From Jiulongibacter sediminis (GTDB taxonomy: Bacteria; Bacteroidota; Bacteroidia; Cytophagales; Spirosomataceae): 64,000 nucleotides of DNA. Shown piece after piece: positions 9,112 through 17,311 of the stretch (position 1 is its first letter; each line of letters opens with the position of its first letter). Under the pieces are notes generated by a model. That model was not told the DNA's origin. It was given only the letters and a program-made list of their open reading frames with translations, and made no database searches. The position numbers were made by a program, and so were the translations under genes. The stretch lies in the NCBI RefSeq assembly GCF_001306455.1, contig NZ_LGTQ01000006.1, positions 992,001 to 1,056,000 on the forward strand. The letters are read 5' to 3'.

Positions 9112-9819
9112 TCAAATATTCTCAAAAGGAGTCGCATTATTACCTCGAAGCACAAAGTCAAAACGGTAGGCCAGGGCATAACCTTCTTCGGTCGCATCCA
9201 TGTCGAATTTTGAAATCAGGAGGTCTCTTCCTTTTGGTGGTACTCCCAAGAAAATCGGATCGTACTGAAGGAGCGGATCTCCCGGGAAATACATTTGGGT
9301 CACCAGACGATTGGTGATATTGGCTCCGAAAAGTGAAAAATGGATGTGATTGGGTCTCCAGGCATTATAGTGATTGCCCCAGGGATATGCTCCCGGCTTG
9401 ATCGTATAGAACTTATAGTTACCGTTGGCATCACTCATACAGCGTCCGGCACCCAGGAAATTAGGATCCAGCGGAGCATCATGTTGATCAACCTTGTGCA
9501 CATATCGCCCGCAGGAGTTGGCTTGCCAGATTTCAATGAGGGTATTCGGAATGGGCTGACCGTTTTCGTTCAGAACTCTTCCATGAACCAGAATCCGCTC
9601 ACCGAGAGGTTCTCCGTTAACGATCGAGTTTTTGGAAAGATCGTGATCAAGTGGCCCCAGGTTGAAATCCCCGAAGACGGGTCCGGAAAGCTCTGACAAT
9701 GTTTGTTTGGTTAAGATCAAGGGCTTCGTTGGAGCCCTGAGGACGGTCGACTTATATTCGGGCGAAAGCCTTGGCGGCTGCACATCCCAGTCGAACTTAT
9801 TATAAATGATTTCGCTCAT
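9112..9819 (-). CDS. pcaH: Protocatechuate 3,4-dioxygenase, beta subunit
   Basis: The iron-bearing catalytic subunit that opens protocatechuate to 3-carboxy-cis,cis-muconate. It has 235 residues. All four Fe(III) ligands can be placed: Tyr106 (CGRYVHK), Tyr145 (PGAYPWG), His158 and His160 (RPNHIHF), each offset by two from the Pseudomonas numbering. LIEIWQANSCGRY and the GRCMSDANGNYKFYTIKPG block are typical. It is the first gene of the seven-gene operon and faces a divergent AraC-type regulator across a 162-base control region. Confidence 0.96.
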   Translation of the reverse strand: MSEIIYNKFDWDVQPPRLSPEYKSTVLRAPTKPLILTKQTLSELSGPVFGDFNLGPLDHDLSKNSIVNGEPLGERILVHGRVLNENGQPIPNTLIEIWQANSCGRYVHKVDQHDAPLDPNFLGAGRCMSDANGNYKFYTIKPGAYPWGNHYNAWRPNHIHFSLFGANITNRLVTQMYFPGDPLLQYDPIFLGVPPKGRDLLISKFDMDATEEGYALAYRFDFVLRGNNATPFENI

Positions 9820-9913
9820 GCTTAACTATTTTTGTGATACAAAGTTCTCAAAAAGATCCTACAACCTCTTGGATATATGAAATGAATATCTTGTACATTT
9901 GAAACATTATATT

Positions 9914-9946
9914 TTTCTCAATAGGGTTTATATAGGTTTTGAGAAA
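9914..9946. promoter_or_regulatory. Inverted repeat in the pcaH/araC control region
   Basis: TTTCTCAA (9914-9921) and TTGAGAAA (9939-9946) form a perfect 8-base inverted repeat with 17 bases between the arms. It lies in the intergenic region between pcaH and the divergent AraC regulator. Its symmetry and position suggest an operator for the neighbouring regulator, but no binding evidence exists. It could also form a hairpin in the leader of the regulator mRNA. Confidence 0.4.
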
Positions 9947-9981
9947 GGTTAGTTCACTTTTAGCTTGTAATAAAGGAACAA

Positions 9982-10854
9982 ATGAGAACGAGGCTACAAC
10001 ATTTTGATGGACTTTTTGGGGACCAGCAATTGGACGCCTCTTCTGATTTTTTTCAATGTGAATCGCTGGAGGTTCGTAGTAAGGCCTATAATTGGGAAAT
10101 TACCGAGCATTTTCATTCAGACCTGCTTCAGCTATTTTTTATCCGATCCGGTGGCGGGCGGTTTTCTTTGTCAAAAAAGCAATTTCTTATTGAAGAGAAA
10201 TCGGTATTGCTGATTCCTGCCAATACCCTGCATGGTTTTCAATTTGAAGAAGGGGTGGAGGGCGAAGTTATGACGTTCTCGACCCGCTTTCCGGAGAATC
10301 TGATGAAGGGGCGACCTGAAATGCAGGAGTCTATTCTTTCAAGAAATCAGTTGAATTTTCAGCAGCAGCCAGAATGTTTTGATCGGCTATTGGTGTATTA
10401 CCAATGCATTGAGGCCGAGCTGCCCGAGCATAAAATTGAAAAGTGGGCGGTGGTGAGATCTCTGCTGGAGTTAATTCTCACCGAATTATACCGTAGTAGT
10501 TTTGAGGCCGAACGCCTGGAATTGCTGACCAGCCACCGCTCGTTGGCCTATTACCAGCAGTTTCTGACCTCTGTGAAAAGACAAATGAACCAATCAATAG
10601 CGGTATCGGCTTACGCGGCGGATGTTGGTATTACAGTGGTGCACCTAAACCGGGTTTGCCGCGAGGTGGTGGGTAAGTCGGCTTTGGAAGTCGTGCAGGA
10701 AGTGCTCCTACAGGAAGCCAAAAACTATCTGCTCAACACACAATACAGCATCGCAGAAATTGCTTATTTCCTCAATTTCAATGACCCCGCCTATTTTAAC
10801 AGGTTATTCAAAAAGAAGGTCGGTGTGCCGCCCGGGGAGTTTCGTAGAGGGTAG
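9982..10854 (+). CDS. AraC-family regulator of the pca operon (PobR-like)
   Basis: A 290-residue transcription factor with an N-terminal cupin-like sensing half (HFHSDLLQLFFIRSGGGRF near 43-60, LIPANTLHGFQF near 78) and a C-terminal AraC double helix-turn-helix (residues 190-290: AVSAYAADVGITVVHLNRV, SIAEIAYFLNFNDPAYFNRLFKKKVGVPPGEFR). It is divergent from pcaH. AraC-type PobR/PcaQ-like activators of 4-hydroxybenzoate or protocatechuate genes are well known, so a role as local activator is likely. The ligand cannot be told from sequence. Confidence 0.88.
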   Translation: MRTRLQHFDGLFGDQQLDASSDFFQCESLEVRSKAYNWEITEHFHSDLLQLFFIRSGGGRFSLSKKQFLIEEKSVLLIPANTLHGFQFEEGVEGEVMTFSTRFPENLMKGRPEMQESILSRNQLNFQQQPECFDRLLVYYQCIEAELPEHKIEKWAVVRSLLELILTELYRSSFEAERLELLTSHRSLAYYQQFLTSVKRQMNQSIAVSAYAADVGITVVHLNRVCREVVGKSALEVVQEVLLQEAKNYLLNTQYSIAEIAYFLNFNDPAYFNRLFKKKVGVPPGEFRRG

Positions 10855-10862
10855 ATAAATGG

Positions 10863-11522
10863 CTAAAAACTACGTATCGCTCTAACAAGCTGATTGGTTG
10901 ATTTTACCGCCAAAGATGCAAATCCCAAAGAAAAATCATAATAGTATACAGTGGAGGAGTATTCAGTTGAAGTCCAATATAACTTGCTTGTTGATAATGA
11001 CTCTCCTCCGTTGGCCGTGGAGGAAGAATCAATTACTGACTTTACGCTGTCCACCAAACCCATTTCATTCAGTGATGGTAAATACCAATCGTTATAGCCG
11101 CTGTAAGAAAGTTTAAGGCAATGTTCTGCTGCGGAGACTATATGGCCATCCTGTAATGTTATCGCCACGGAATTGCCTGCTCCATTAATTAAACTCTGTG
11201 CAGTGGACCCAATTTGAGTATTTGTGATGTTGCTCCAGGTCGTTGAACCGGCGTCATAAAGACTTATTACTTTGCCATGTTTCGTGTCCGGGCTTACCCA
11301 AAAAATTATTCCTCCCTGAGCAAAATCTCCAACTGTATAAGTTGCTGAGTTTTCAGTCAACTGAGATAAGGTGCCATCCGGTTCTCTGGTCACTATTTTG
11401 GCTGAATTACTAGCGGGCTCCATAACTTTGACTCTGGCTTTTCCACTGATGTCTAAATTCTGGGAGAATACTGAAATGAGCGGAACAGCTAATATTAAAA
11501 GAAAGATATAAAATGTTTTCAT
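10863..11522 (-). CDS. Secreted DUF1566 (Lcl C-terminal domain) protein
   Basis: About 219 residues from the ATG at 11522, which gives a clean signal peptide (MKTFYIFLLILAVPLISVFS, then QN). An upstream in-frame ATG at 11552 would hide that signal and is less likely. The C-terminal half is the DUF1566/Lcl-like domain: GGIIFWVSPDTKHGKVI, YNDWYLPSLNEMGL, YWTSTEYSS and LVRAIRSF. Such domains occur in exported proteins of unknown job. It is convergent with the AraC gene (8 bases between stops) and looks unrelated to the aromatic genes around it. Confidence 0.75.
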   Translation of the reverse strand: MKTFYIFLLILAVPLISVFSQNLDISGKARVKVMEPASNSAKIVTREPDGTLSQLTENSATYTVGDFAQGGIIFWVSPDTKHGKVISLYDAGSTTWSNITNTQIGSTAQSLINGAGNSVAITLQDGHIVSAAEHCLKLSYSGYNDWYLPSLNEMGLVDSVKSVIDSSSTANGGESLSTSKLYWTSTEYSSTVYYYDFSLGFASLAVKSTNQLVRAIRSF

Positions 11523-11791
11523 GTACTGTTGTCCTGATATTTTAATAATCAAAGAAAAGGATTTTCTTTAAAAGGATTGTTCTCTTCGGAGGCATGAAGA
11601 TGACAAAGTAAAGTGTTTTGGAAGACTTCTGCCTCTACTTTTACTGCTATTCCAGCTACTTTGAAATGTATGCGTGAGTAGGCTTAAGAAAGGTGGGCGA
11701 TAGGTCTTAGTAGGTGCAGGAAAAGCCATAAATAAACCACCTGATCGCCTAAAAATCCGTAACGAACAGATACTCGTCTTTTTAACTCCGC

Positions 11792-12556
11792 TCACATCAT
11801 CCCCAATGCTAAACTGATCTCCTGACAGGTTTTTTGCATGGCGGGGAGAAAACGGTTGATCATTTCTTCTTTGCCGGTGCGGTTGGTGGTACTTACAATG
11901 GTCATCGCATATTTTACCGAACCGTTTTTTGAGAAAATAGGGGTGGAAATAGCCCGGAGGCCATATTCCAGCTCTTCATCCACAAAGGCCCAGCCTTGTA
12001 TTTTAATGATGGCCAGTTCGGCTTTGAGTTTGTCTTTGTCGGTAATGGTGTGGCTCGTGTAGGTTGTAAAGTCAATTTTGTCCAGCAGCTCTTCCTGCAT
12101 TTGTTCATTCATGGCCAGAATCATTCGGCCCATCGAGGTCACATGGGCAGGAATCCTAGAGCCTACTTTGAGCGAAACTGTCATCACGCGTGCCACTTGT
12201 TCCTGTACAATGTACACGATGTCGGTATCCTGAATTTCGCCGATTGAGCAGGATTCGTTCAGCTCCTGAGAAAGTTTTAACATGTAGGGTTTGGCGATAT
12301 CAATGATGTCCATCGACGAAATATAGCTGTAGCCCAGATCCAGCACCTTGGCAGTCAGGCTGAAACGCTTTCCATCGGTTTGCATATACCCCAGGTGGGT
12401 AAACGTCAGCAAAAAACGGCGAGCCGCGGCCCGGCTCATCTGTGTTTGGGCGGCTACTTCAGAGAGCGTAAGAGGGCGTTGCTCTTTTGAAAAGACGAGT
12501 AAAACCCGCAATCCTTTGTCCAACGATTGCACATAATCTGAGGCTTTGATCTCCAT
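11792..12556 (-). CDS. IclR-family transcriptional regulator
   Basis: A 254-residue IclR protein: winged helix at residues 8-70 (LTLSEVAAQTQMSRAAARRFLLTFTHLGYM) and effector domain at 85-250 (YIVQEQVARVMTVSLKVGSRIPAHVTSMGRMILA, EELEYGLRAISTPIF). It is closest in character to the PcaR/PcaU/PobR branch of IclR that controls aromatic catabolism. It is divergent from vanA over a 110-base gap containing a near-perfect 20-base palindrome, so it probably controls vanAB and itself. Vanillate or protocatechuate are plausible effectors. Confidence 0.88.
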   Translation of the reverse strand: MEIKASDYVQSLDKGLRVLLVFSKEQRPLTLSEVAAQTQMSRAAARRFLLTFTHLGYMQTDGKRFSLTAKVLDLGYSYISSMDIIDIAKPYMLKLSQELNESCSIGEIQDTDIVYIVQEQVARVMTVSLKVGSRIPAHVTSMGRMILAMNEQMQEELLDKIDFTTYTSHTITDKDKLKAELAIIKIQGWAFVDEELEYGLRAISTPIFSKNGSVKYAMTIVSTTNRTGKEEMINRFLPAMQKTCQEISLALGMM

Positions 12557-12620
12557 ATTTCAATTAAAAGTTTAAAATCAAGTGCGAATAATGCAATTGA
12601 TCTGTTAAGTTTAAGCTGTT

Positions 12621-12640
12621 ATTCGAACATGTGTGCGAAT
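12621..12640. promoter_or_regulatory. Putative IclR operator between iclR and vanA
   Basis: ATTCGAACATGTGTGCGAAT pairs in 8 of 10 positions and sits 27 bases upstream of the vanA ATG. Additional half-sites GTGCGAAT at 12582 and TGCGAAC at 12641 flank it. It lies between an IclR gene and its likely target. It also overlaps an in-frame GTG (12631) that could be mistaken for the vanA start. Confidence 0.5.
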
Positions 12641-12666
12641 TGCGAACAAATATAGAAAATTTGAAC

Positions 12667-13713
12667 ATGGATCAGTCAAAGTTTACAATGAATTACAGTT
12701 TCCCGAAAAATGCCTGGTATGCCGCGGCCCGAGATGTGGAAATTGGCTATTCTTTATTCCCGAGAAAAATCTGCAATGAGCCTTTGGTGATGTACCGCAA
12801 TAAAGCCGGCAAGGCTGTGGTACTTCAGGATGCCTGTTGGCATCGTCTGTTACCGCTTTCCAAAGGAACACTGATCAATGACGAAGTACGCTGTGGCTAT
12901 CATGGCTTGCGATATAATAAAGACGGGCGGTGCACCTTCATGCCTTCTCAGGAAACCATCAATCCTTCGGCTTGTGTCAAGAGCTATCCGGTGGTGGAGC
13001 GTCACCGCTATATCTGGGTCTGGATGGGTAATCCGGCGGAGGCCGATGAATCCAAGGTGCCGGATTTATTCTGGAATGATCATCCCGAATGGACCGGCGA
13101 CGGTGATGTGATCTACGGGAAATGCAATTATAAACTGGTGCTTGATAACCTGATGGATCTCACCCACGAGACTTTCGTGCACAGTGAGAGTATCGGGAAC
13201 GACGCAGTGGCCGAGGCCCCGTTTGATGTAACCCATACCGATGAATCGGCTACCGTAACCCGATGGATGAAGAATATTGATGCACCGCCTTTCTGGGTGG
13301 CTCAGCTGGGGAAAGACGTAAAGGTAGATCGCTGGCAAATCATCAATTTCATTGCTCCGGCGAGCATTGCTATCGATGTGGGTGTAGCTCCGGAAGGTAC
13401 GGGTGCTCCCGAGGGCGATCGCTCACAGGGTGTTAATGGTTGCGTGGTGAATACCATCACTCCAGAGACCGATACCACATGCCACTATTTCTGGGCTTTT
13501 TGCCGGAACTATAATTTAAAAAACGTGGCCCGAACACATCAGCTTAGGGCAGGGGTTACCCGCATTTTCAGTCAGGACGAGGATATTTTAGAGGCCCAGC
13601 AAAAGGCCATTGAGGCCAATCCGGGCCGGGAGTTCTATAATCTCAATATTGATGGCGGAGCCATGTGGACACGTCGTATCATTGACAAACTGGTAGAAAA
13701 AGAAAGAAGCTGA
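12667..13713 (+). CDS. vanA: Vanillate O-demethylase, oxygenase subunit
   Basis: A Rieske non-heme iron oxygenase that removes the methoxy methyl of vanillate to give protocatechuate and formaldehyde. From the ATG at 12667 it is 348 residues. The Rieske ligands are Cys57, His59, Cys76 and His79 (CWHR, CGYHGL). The mononuclear iron site is DNLMDLTHETFVH with Asp160/164, His167 and His172. The N-terminus FPKNAWYAAA matches VanA proteins, so the ATG at 12667 or 12688 is the start; the GTG at 12631 lies in an operator-like palindrome. It overlaps vanB by one base. Other methoxy-aromatic substrates (syringate, veratrate) are possible. Confidence 0.92.
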   Translation: MDQSKFTMNYSFPKNAWYAAARDVEIGYSLFPRKICNEPLVMYRNKAGKAVVLQDACWHRLLPLSKGTLINDEVRCGYHGLRYNKDGRCTFMPSQETINPSACVKSYPVVERHRYIWVWMGNPAEADESKVPDLFWNDHPEWTGDGDVIYGKCNYKLVLDNLMDLTHETFVHSESIGNDAVAEAPFDVTHTDESATVTRWMKNIDAPPFWVAQLGKDVKVDRWQIINFIAPASIAIDVGVAPEGTGAPEGDRSQGVNGCVVNTITPETDTTCHYFWAFCRNYNLKNVARTHQLRAGVTRIFSQDEDILEAQQKAIEANPGREFYNLNIDGGAMWTRRIIDKLVEKERS

Positions 13714-14684
13714 TGAGATTTTCCAATGAATGGTCTGAGGGCCGAATCAAAAGCATAAAGCAGGTCGGCGAAACGGTCAGGCAGTTTGAGATTGACATTC
13801 CGGCTGAGGTTTCTTTTTCGGCTGGTTCGCATATCAATGTGGAGGTGTATTTTAAAGGGCATCCCGAGATCAGAAGTTATTCGCTTGTGGGAAAGCCTCG
13901 TCGTACTTCGGTTTTGAAAATTGCGGTCAAATTATTGCCCGAAAGTAAAGGGGGTTCTGCTTATATGTGGACGCTGGAAGAAGGGCAGAAAATAAGGGTT
14001 TCTCAACCTAAAAATCATTTTGAACTGACATACGGAAGTTCCGAATATGTGCTTCTTGCCGGCGGAATTGGCATCACGCCAATGGTCTCAATGGCGGAAG
14101 AGTTACTGGCCAAAGGTGAAAATTTCAGATTTGTGTATGCGGCTCAAAAACGCAGTGATATGCCTTTCTCGGAGGACTTGAATACCCTTCTGGGTGATCG
14201 ACTTCAATTGTTTGTGCAAGATGAGCACGGCCTGGTCGATATTCCCGCCTTGGTGAATTCGATGAAAAAAGGATCACAACTCTATGTTTGCGGCCCTATG
14301 GGCATGTTGGAGGCGGCCAAGTTGGCCTGGTTCCAGTCGGCCCTGCCGGCCGAAGACTTACGCTACGAGACCTTCGGTACCACCGGTTTATATCCTACAG
14401 TGGCCTTTAAAGTAAACCTGCCAAGGTTTAACAAAACCGTGGAGGTCAGTGCCAACCAAACCTTATTGGATGCTCTGGAAGAGGAAGGAATTGAAGTCAT
14501 GTACGACTGCAAACGAGGCGAATGCGGCCTGTGTCAGGTCGATATTATAGAATACAGCGGCACAATAGATCACCGTGACGCCTTCTTTAGCTCAGAGGAG
14601 CGAGCTTGTGACAAAAAACTCTGTGCTTGCGTATCGAGGGTATTTGAAGGTGAGTTGACTTTGGATACCTCTTATAGAGGTTAA
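13713..14684 (+). CDS. vanB: Vanillate O-demethylase, reductase subunit
   Basis: The electron-transfer partner of VanA, a 323-residue phthalate-dioxygenase-reductase type protein. It has a flavin domain (residues 1-100, RSYSLVG), an NAD domain (105-220, LLAGGIGITPMVSM and YVCGPMGMLEAA) and a C-terminal plant-type [2Fe-2S] domain (235-323, CKRGECGLC plus the last Cys in KLCAC). It moves electrons from NADH to the VanA Rieske centre. TGATG stop/start overlap with vanA indicates translational coupling. Confidence 0.94.
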   Translation: MRFSNEWSEGRIKSIKQVGETVRQFEIDIPAEVSFSAGSHINVEVYFKGHPEIRSYSLVGKPRRTSVLKIAVKLLPESKGGSAYMWTLEEGQKIRVSQPKNHFELTYGSSEYVLLAGGIGITPMVSMAEELLAKGENFRFVYAAQKRSDMPFSEDLNTLLGDRLQLFVQDEHGLVDIPALVNSMKKGSQLYVCGPMGMLEAAKLAWFQSALPAEDLRYETFGTTGLYPTVAFKVNLPRFNKTVEVSANQTLLDALEEEGIEVMYDCKRGECGLCQVDIIEYSGTIDHRDAFFSSEERACDKKLCACVSRVFEGELTLDTSYRG

Positions 14685-14838
14685 CTGACAAATTTTTACA
14701 CCTATTTTTGATGATATTCATTGATATGGATTGATAATGAATAATAATAGATCATTTATGATAAATGTCAGGTTTTAACTTTGGTTAAATTTGTCCTAGT
14801 TAAAATAGGTAAAGTACCACTTCAAAAACTGTCGAAGA

Positions 14839-15126
14839 ATGATTCTTGAATTTGCTAAGCTTTCTATCCTTGAGGACAAAATGGAAAGCTTTCTGGCCGC
14901 CATTCCGAAGGCGAAAGCCGTTATTTCTCAATCCAAAGGTTTCATCGCGATCAACTTTAAACGTTCGGTTGAAAATCCGAATACCGTAGTCGCCCTGATT
15001 GAATGGGAGACTTTGGAGGATCATACCATTGGCTTTCGGGAATCAGATCTTTTTCCGCAATGGAGGGCTGTGATTTCTCCATTTTTTAGTGCTGCACCTG
15101 AAGTTGAACATTTTTCAATTGTCTGA
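14839..15126 (+). CDS. ABM-domain protein (antibiotic biosynthesis monooxygenase family)
   Basis: A 95-residue single-domain protein of the dimeric alpha/beta-barrel ABM superfamily: IWETLEDHT-like block (ALIEWETLEDHTIGF near 53-67), SKGFIAINF near 34 and a C-terminal VEHFSIV strand. Family members act as cofactor-free quinol monooxygenases or as stress/aldehyde-related proteins. Sequence does not say which. It is the first gene of a five-gene cluster ending in an AraC regulator, and its stop is directly followed by the HisD-like gene. The 154-base upstream region is AT-rich with TAACTTTG and TAAATTTG boxes. Confidence 0.75.
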   Translation: MILEFAKLSILEDKMESFLAAIPKAKAVISQSKGFIAINFKRSVENPNTVVALIEWETLEDHTIGFRESDLFPQWRAVISPFFSAAPEVEHFSIV

Positions 15127-16407
15127 ATGAAAAGAATATTAAAGGAAGCCATTGGCCTTTTTGAGGCGGACACCAATGATCGGAAGGTCAGAGACGCAGT
15201 CGAGGGATTAATAGAGGAGGTAAGAGCTGGCGGTGATGTAGCTGTTCGTTCGATTTCAGAGCGTTTCGATAAGTGGTCACCAAAGAGTTTCAAGCTTTCG
15301 AAAGAGGAAATTGAAGAAATCGTGTCTTCGGTGAATCCACAAACAATAGAAGATATCAAGTTTGCACAGACTCAAATCCGGAATTTTGCCACTCATCAAA
15401 AAAATGCCTTGAAGGATATTGAGGTGGAAACGTTACCGGGTGTAATACTTGGGCATAAAAATATACCCGTAAATTCAGTAGGCTGCTACATTCCCGGAGG
15501 TCGTTATCCGATGGTGGCCTCGGCTCATATGAGCGTGTTAACGGCAAAGGTGGCCGGAGTGAAAAAGGTCCTGGCATTAACCCCGCCAATTCAGGGGAAA
15601 ATTCCGGCTGAAACGGTTACTGCGATGCATCTGGCGGGAGCTGATGAGATTTATCTTTTAGGAGGTGTTCCGGCTATCGCAGCTATGGCACTGGGTACTG
15701 AATCCATTGAAAAAGTGGATATGGTGGTGGGTCCCGGAAACGCTTATGTTGCCGAGGCAAAACGTCAGCTTTTTGGTAAAATTGGAATTGACCTGCTGGC
15801 GGGGCCAACGGAAACTTTGGTCATCGCTGATGAAAGCAGTGATGCCGAAATATGTGCAACTGACCTTCTGGGTCAGGCCGAGCATGGGCCCGGCTCACCG
15901 GCTATTTTACTGACAAACTCTGAAAAGCTGGGAAGAGAGACGATAGCCGAAGTAGAAAGACAGCTAAAAACCTTGCCTACGGCAGATGTGGCCAGCATCA
16001 GTTGGAGAGATTACGGACAAGTAATTGTGGTAGATACGCTTGAAGAAATGGTAGAAGAGGCAGATCGGATTGCAAGTGAGCATGTTCAGGTAATGACTGA
16101 AAATCCGAGGTATTTCCTCGAAAATATGACCAATTACGGAGCCTTGTTTTTAGGGAAATATACCAATGTTGCTTATGGCGATAAGGTTATAGGAACAAAT
16201 CATACACTACCTACTAAACATGGAGCCAAATACACGGGCGGCCTTTGGGTTGGGAAGTTTATGAAAACATGCACCTATCAGGAGGTTAGAACTCCGGAAG
16301 CCAGTGCTATGATTGGTGAATATTGCTCCCGCCTTTGCGAAATTGAAAACTTTGCCGGTCATAAAGAGCAAGCGGATATTCGGGTGAGAAGACTTGGTGA
16401 TTGGTGA
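15127..16407 (+). CDS. HisD-family NAD-dependent alcohol dehydrogenase (not histidine biosynthesis)
   Basis: A 426-residue member of the histidinol dehydrogenase family. The zinc ligands and catalytic pair are retained: GQAEHGPGS (Gln, His), SEHVQV (Glu-His), [11 protein letters not shown] (Asp) and [11 protein letters not shown] (His). The region after NHTLPT reads [14 protein letters not shown], in place of the SGGLS-type block of true HisD; this variant resembles sulfopropanediol 3-dehydrogenase (HpsN)-type proteins as I recall them. A four-electron oxidation of a primary alcohol to an acid is therefore likely, substrate unknown. No his genes are nearby. It starts at the base after the ABM stop and is followed by an SDR. 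Confidence 0.8.
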   Translation: MKRILKEAIGLFEADTNDRKVRDAVEGLIEEVRAGGDVAVRSISERFDKWSPKSFKLSKEEIEEIVSSVNPQTIEDIKFAQTQIRNFATHQKNALKDIEVETLPGVILGHKNIPVNSVGCYIPGGRYPMVASAHMSVLTAKVAGVKKVLALTPPIQGKIPAETVTAMHLAGADEIYLLGGVPAIAAMALGTESIEKVDMVVGPGNAYVAEAKRQLFGKIGIDLLAGPTETLVIADESSDAEICATDLLGQAEHGPGSPAILLTNSEKLGRETIAEVERQLKTLPTADVASISWRDYGQVIVVDTLEEMVEEADRIASEHVQVMTENPRYFLENMTNYGALFLGKYTNVAYGDKVIGTNHTLPTKHGAKYTGGLWVGKFMKTCTYQEVRTPEASAMIGEYCSRLCEIENFAGHKEQADIRVRRLGDW

Positions 16408-16466
16408 TTCGTTATGTGATGGGTAAACCAATAACTAATCAACCAATAGCCAATAACCAGTGAACT
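16405..16466. repeat. Degenerate TTGGTGATT / CCAATAACC repeat tract
   Basis: The gap between the HisD-like and SDR genes is a run of near-repeats (TTGGTGATTGGTGATT, then ACCAATAACTAATCAACCAATAGCCAATAACC). Tracts of this kind are common between genes in Bacteroidota. No stable terminator is evident, so read-through to the SDR gene is plausible. Confidence 0.4.
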
Positions 16467-16475
16467 AAATAAATA

Positions 16476-17243
16476 ATGAAAACAGTACTCGTAACCGGAG
16501 GGGCAGGAGAGATTGGTTCGGCAATTTGTCAGAAATTTGCCGAGAACGGGTATGTGGTCATTGCTACCTATAATGCTAACCGAGAAAAGGCCGAAAGGCT
16601 GCTCCGTTCCCTTCCCGGGACGGAGCATGCTGTTATTCAGGCCCCCTCAACAGATGCACAGGCTTTACTCGAACTGGTCGATTTTGTTAGCGAAAAATTC
16701 GGGCATTTAAATGTGCTTGTGAATAATGCCGGTATCACCACACCTGTAGCACATGACGACCTGGAAGGATTGACAGATGAATGGATAGACAAAATAATGC
16801 AAACCAACTTCAGGGGTAGTTTTGCAATGGTAAGGGCGATGAGAGGTTTGCTGGAACAAGCGGTTTCGAAAAATCAACAATCGGAAATCTCAATTCAAAA
16901 TGCCTCTTTAGTTGTCAACATCTCTTCCATAGCCGGAATTTTCGGTATCGGGTCAAATGTTGCCTACTGTGCCTCAAAGGCTGCTCTGGATTCAATGACC
17001 AGATCGCTCGCCCGGGTACTGGCCCCAAAAATCAGGGTCATGTCTGTTTCGCCTGGTTTTGTAGAGGGAGAATACACTAAGAACTTTCCAAAAGAATTTT
17101 TGCAAAATCAAATTGACCATACACCTATGGAGCGTTTTGCAACAGGAGAAGATGTGGCAAATGCTGTGTTTGCTCTGGCTGATCATCTTAAAATGTCAAC
17201 CGGGGGAATTCTTACGGTTGACGGAGGAAGACTTTTGAAGTAG
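16476..17243 (+). CDS. Short-chain dehydrogenase/reductase
   Basis: A 255-residue classical SDR: nucleotide-binding TGGAGEIGSAI (residues 7-17), LVNNAGIT near 86, catalytic Ser in VNISSIAG and YCASK (Tyr-x3-Lys) near 168, C-terminal GGILTVDGGR. It would interconvert an alcohol and a carbonyl with NAD(P). An insert near residues 125-145 (SKNQQSEISIQNAS) lengthens the loop before the catalytic serine. It lies between the HisD-like dehydrogenase and a cyclase-family hydrolase; the three plus the ABM protein probably form one pathway. Confidence 0.85.
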   Translation: MKTVLVTGGAGEIGSAICQKFAENGYVVIATYNANREKAERLLRSLPGTEHAVIQAPSTDAQALLELVDFVSEKFGHLNVLVNNAGITTPVAHDDLEGLTDEWIDKIMQTNFRGSFAMVRAMRGLLEQAVSKNQQSEISIQNASLVVNISSIAGIFGIGSNVAYCASKAALDSMTRSLARVLAPKIRVMSVSPGFVEGEYTKNFPKEFLQNQIDHTPMERFATGEDVANAVFALADHLKMSTGGILTVDGGRLLK

Positions 17244-17311
17244 ATATTTATGAATGAAAATGATGAATACGCAAGTCTTCATTAATACTTTAACCAATAA
17301 CATTACACCGG

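Noticed and set aside
11568-11795. Minus-strand open frame of 75 codons downstream of the IclR gene
   Set aside because: Low-complexity Ser/Arg composition, no family resemblance and overlap with the IclR stop; treated as spacer.
14754-14766. ATTTATGATAAAT palindrome upstream of the ABM gene
   Set aside because: It is in very AT-rich sequence where such symmetry arises by chance; not strong enough to call an operator.
15127-16407. Calling this gene hisD of histidine biosynthesis
   Set aside because: No other his genes are present, the substrate-side block differs, and it lies in a catabolic cluster.
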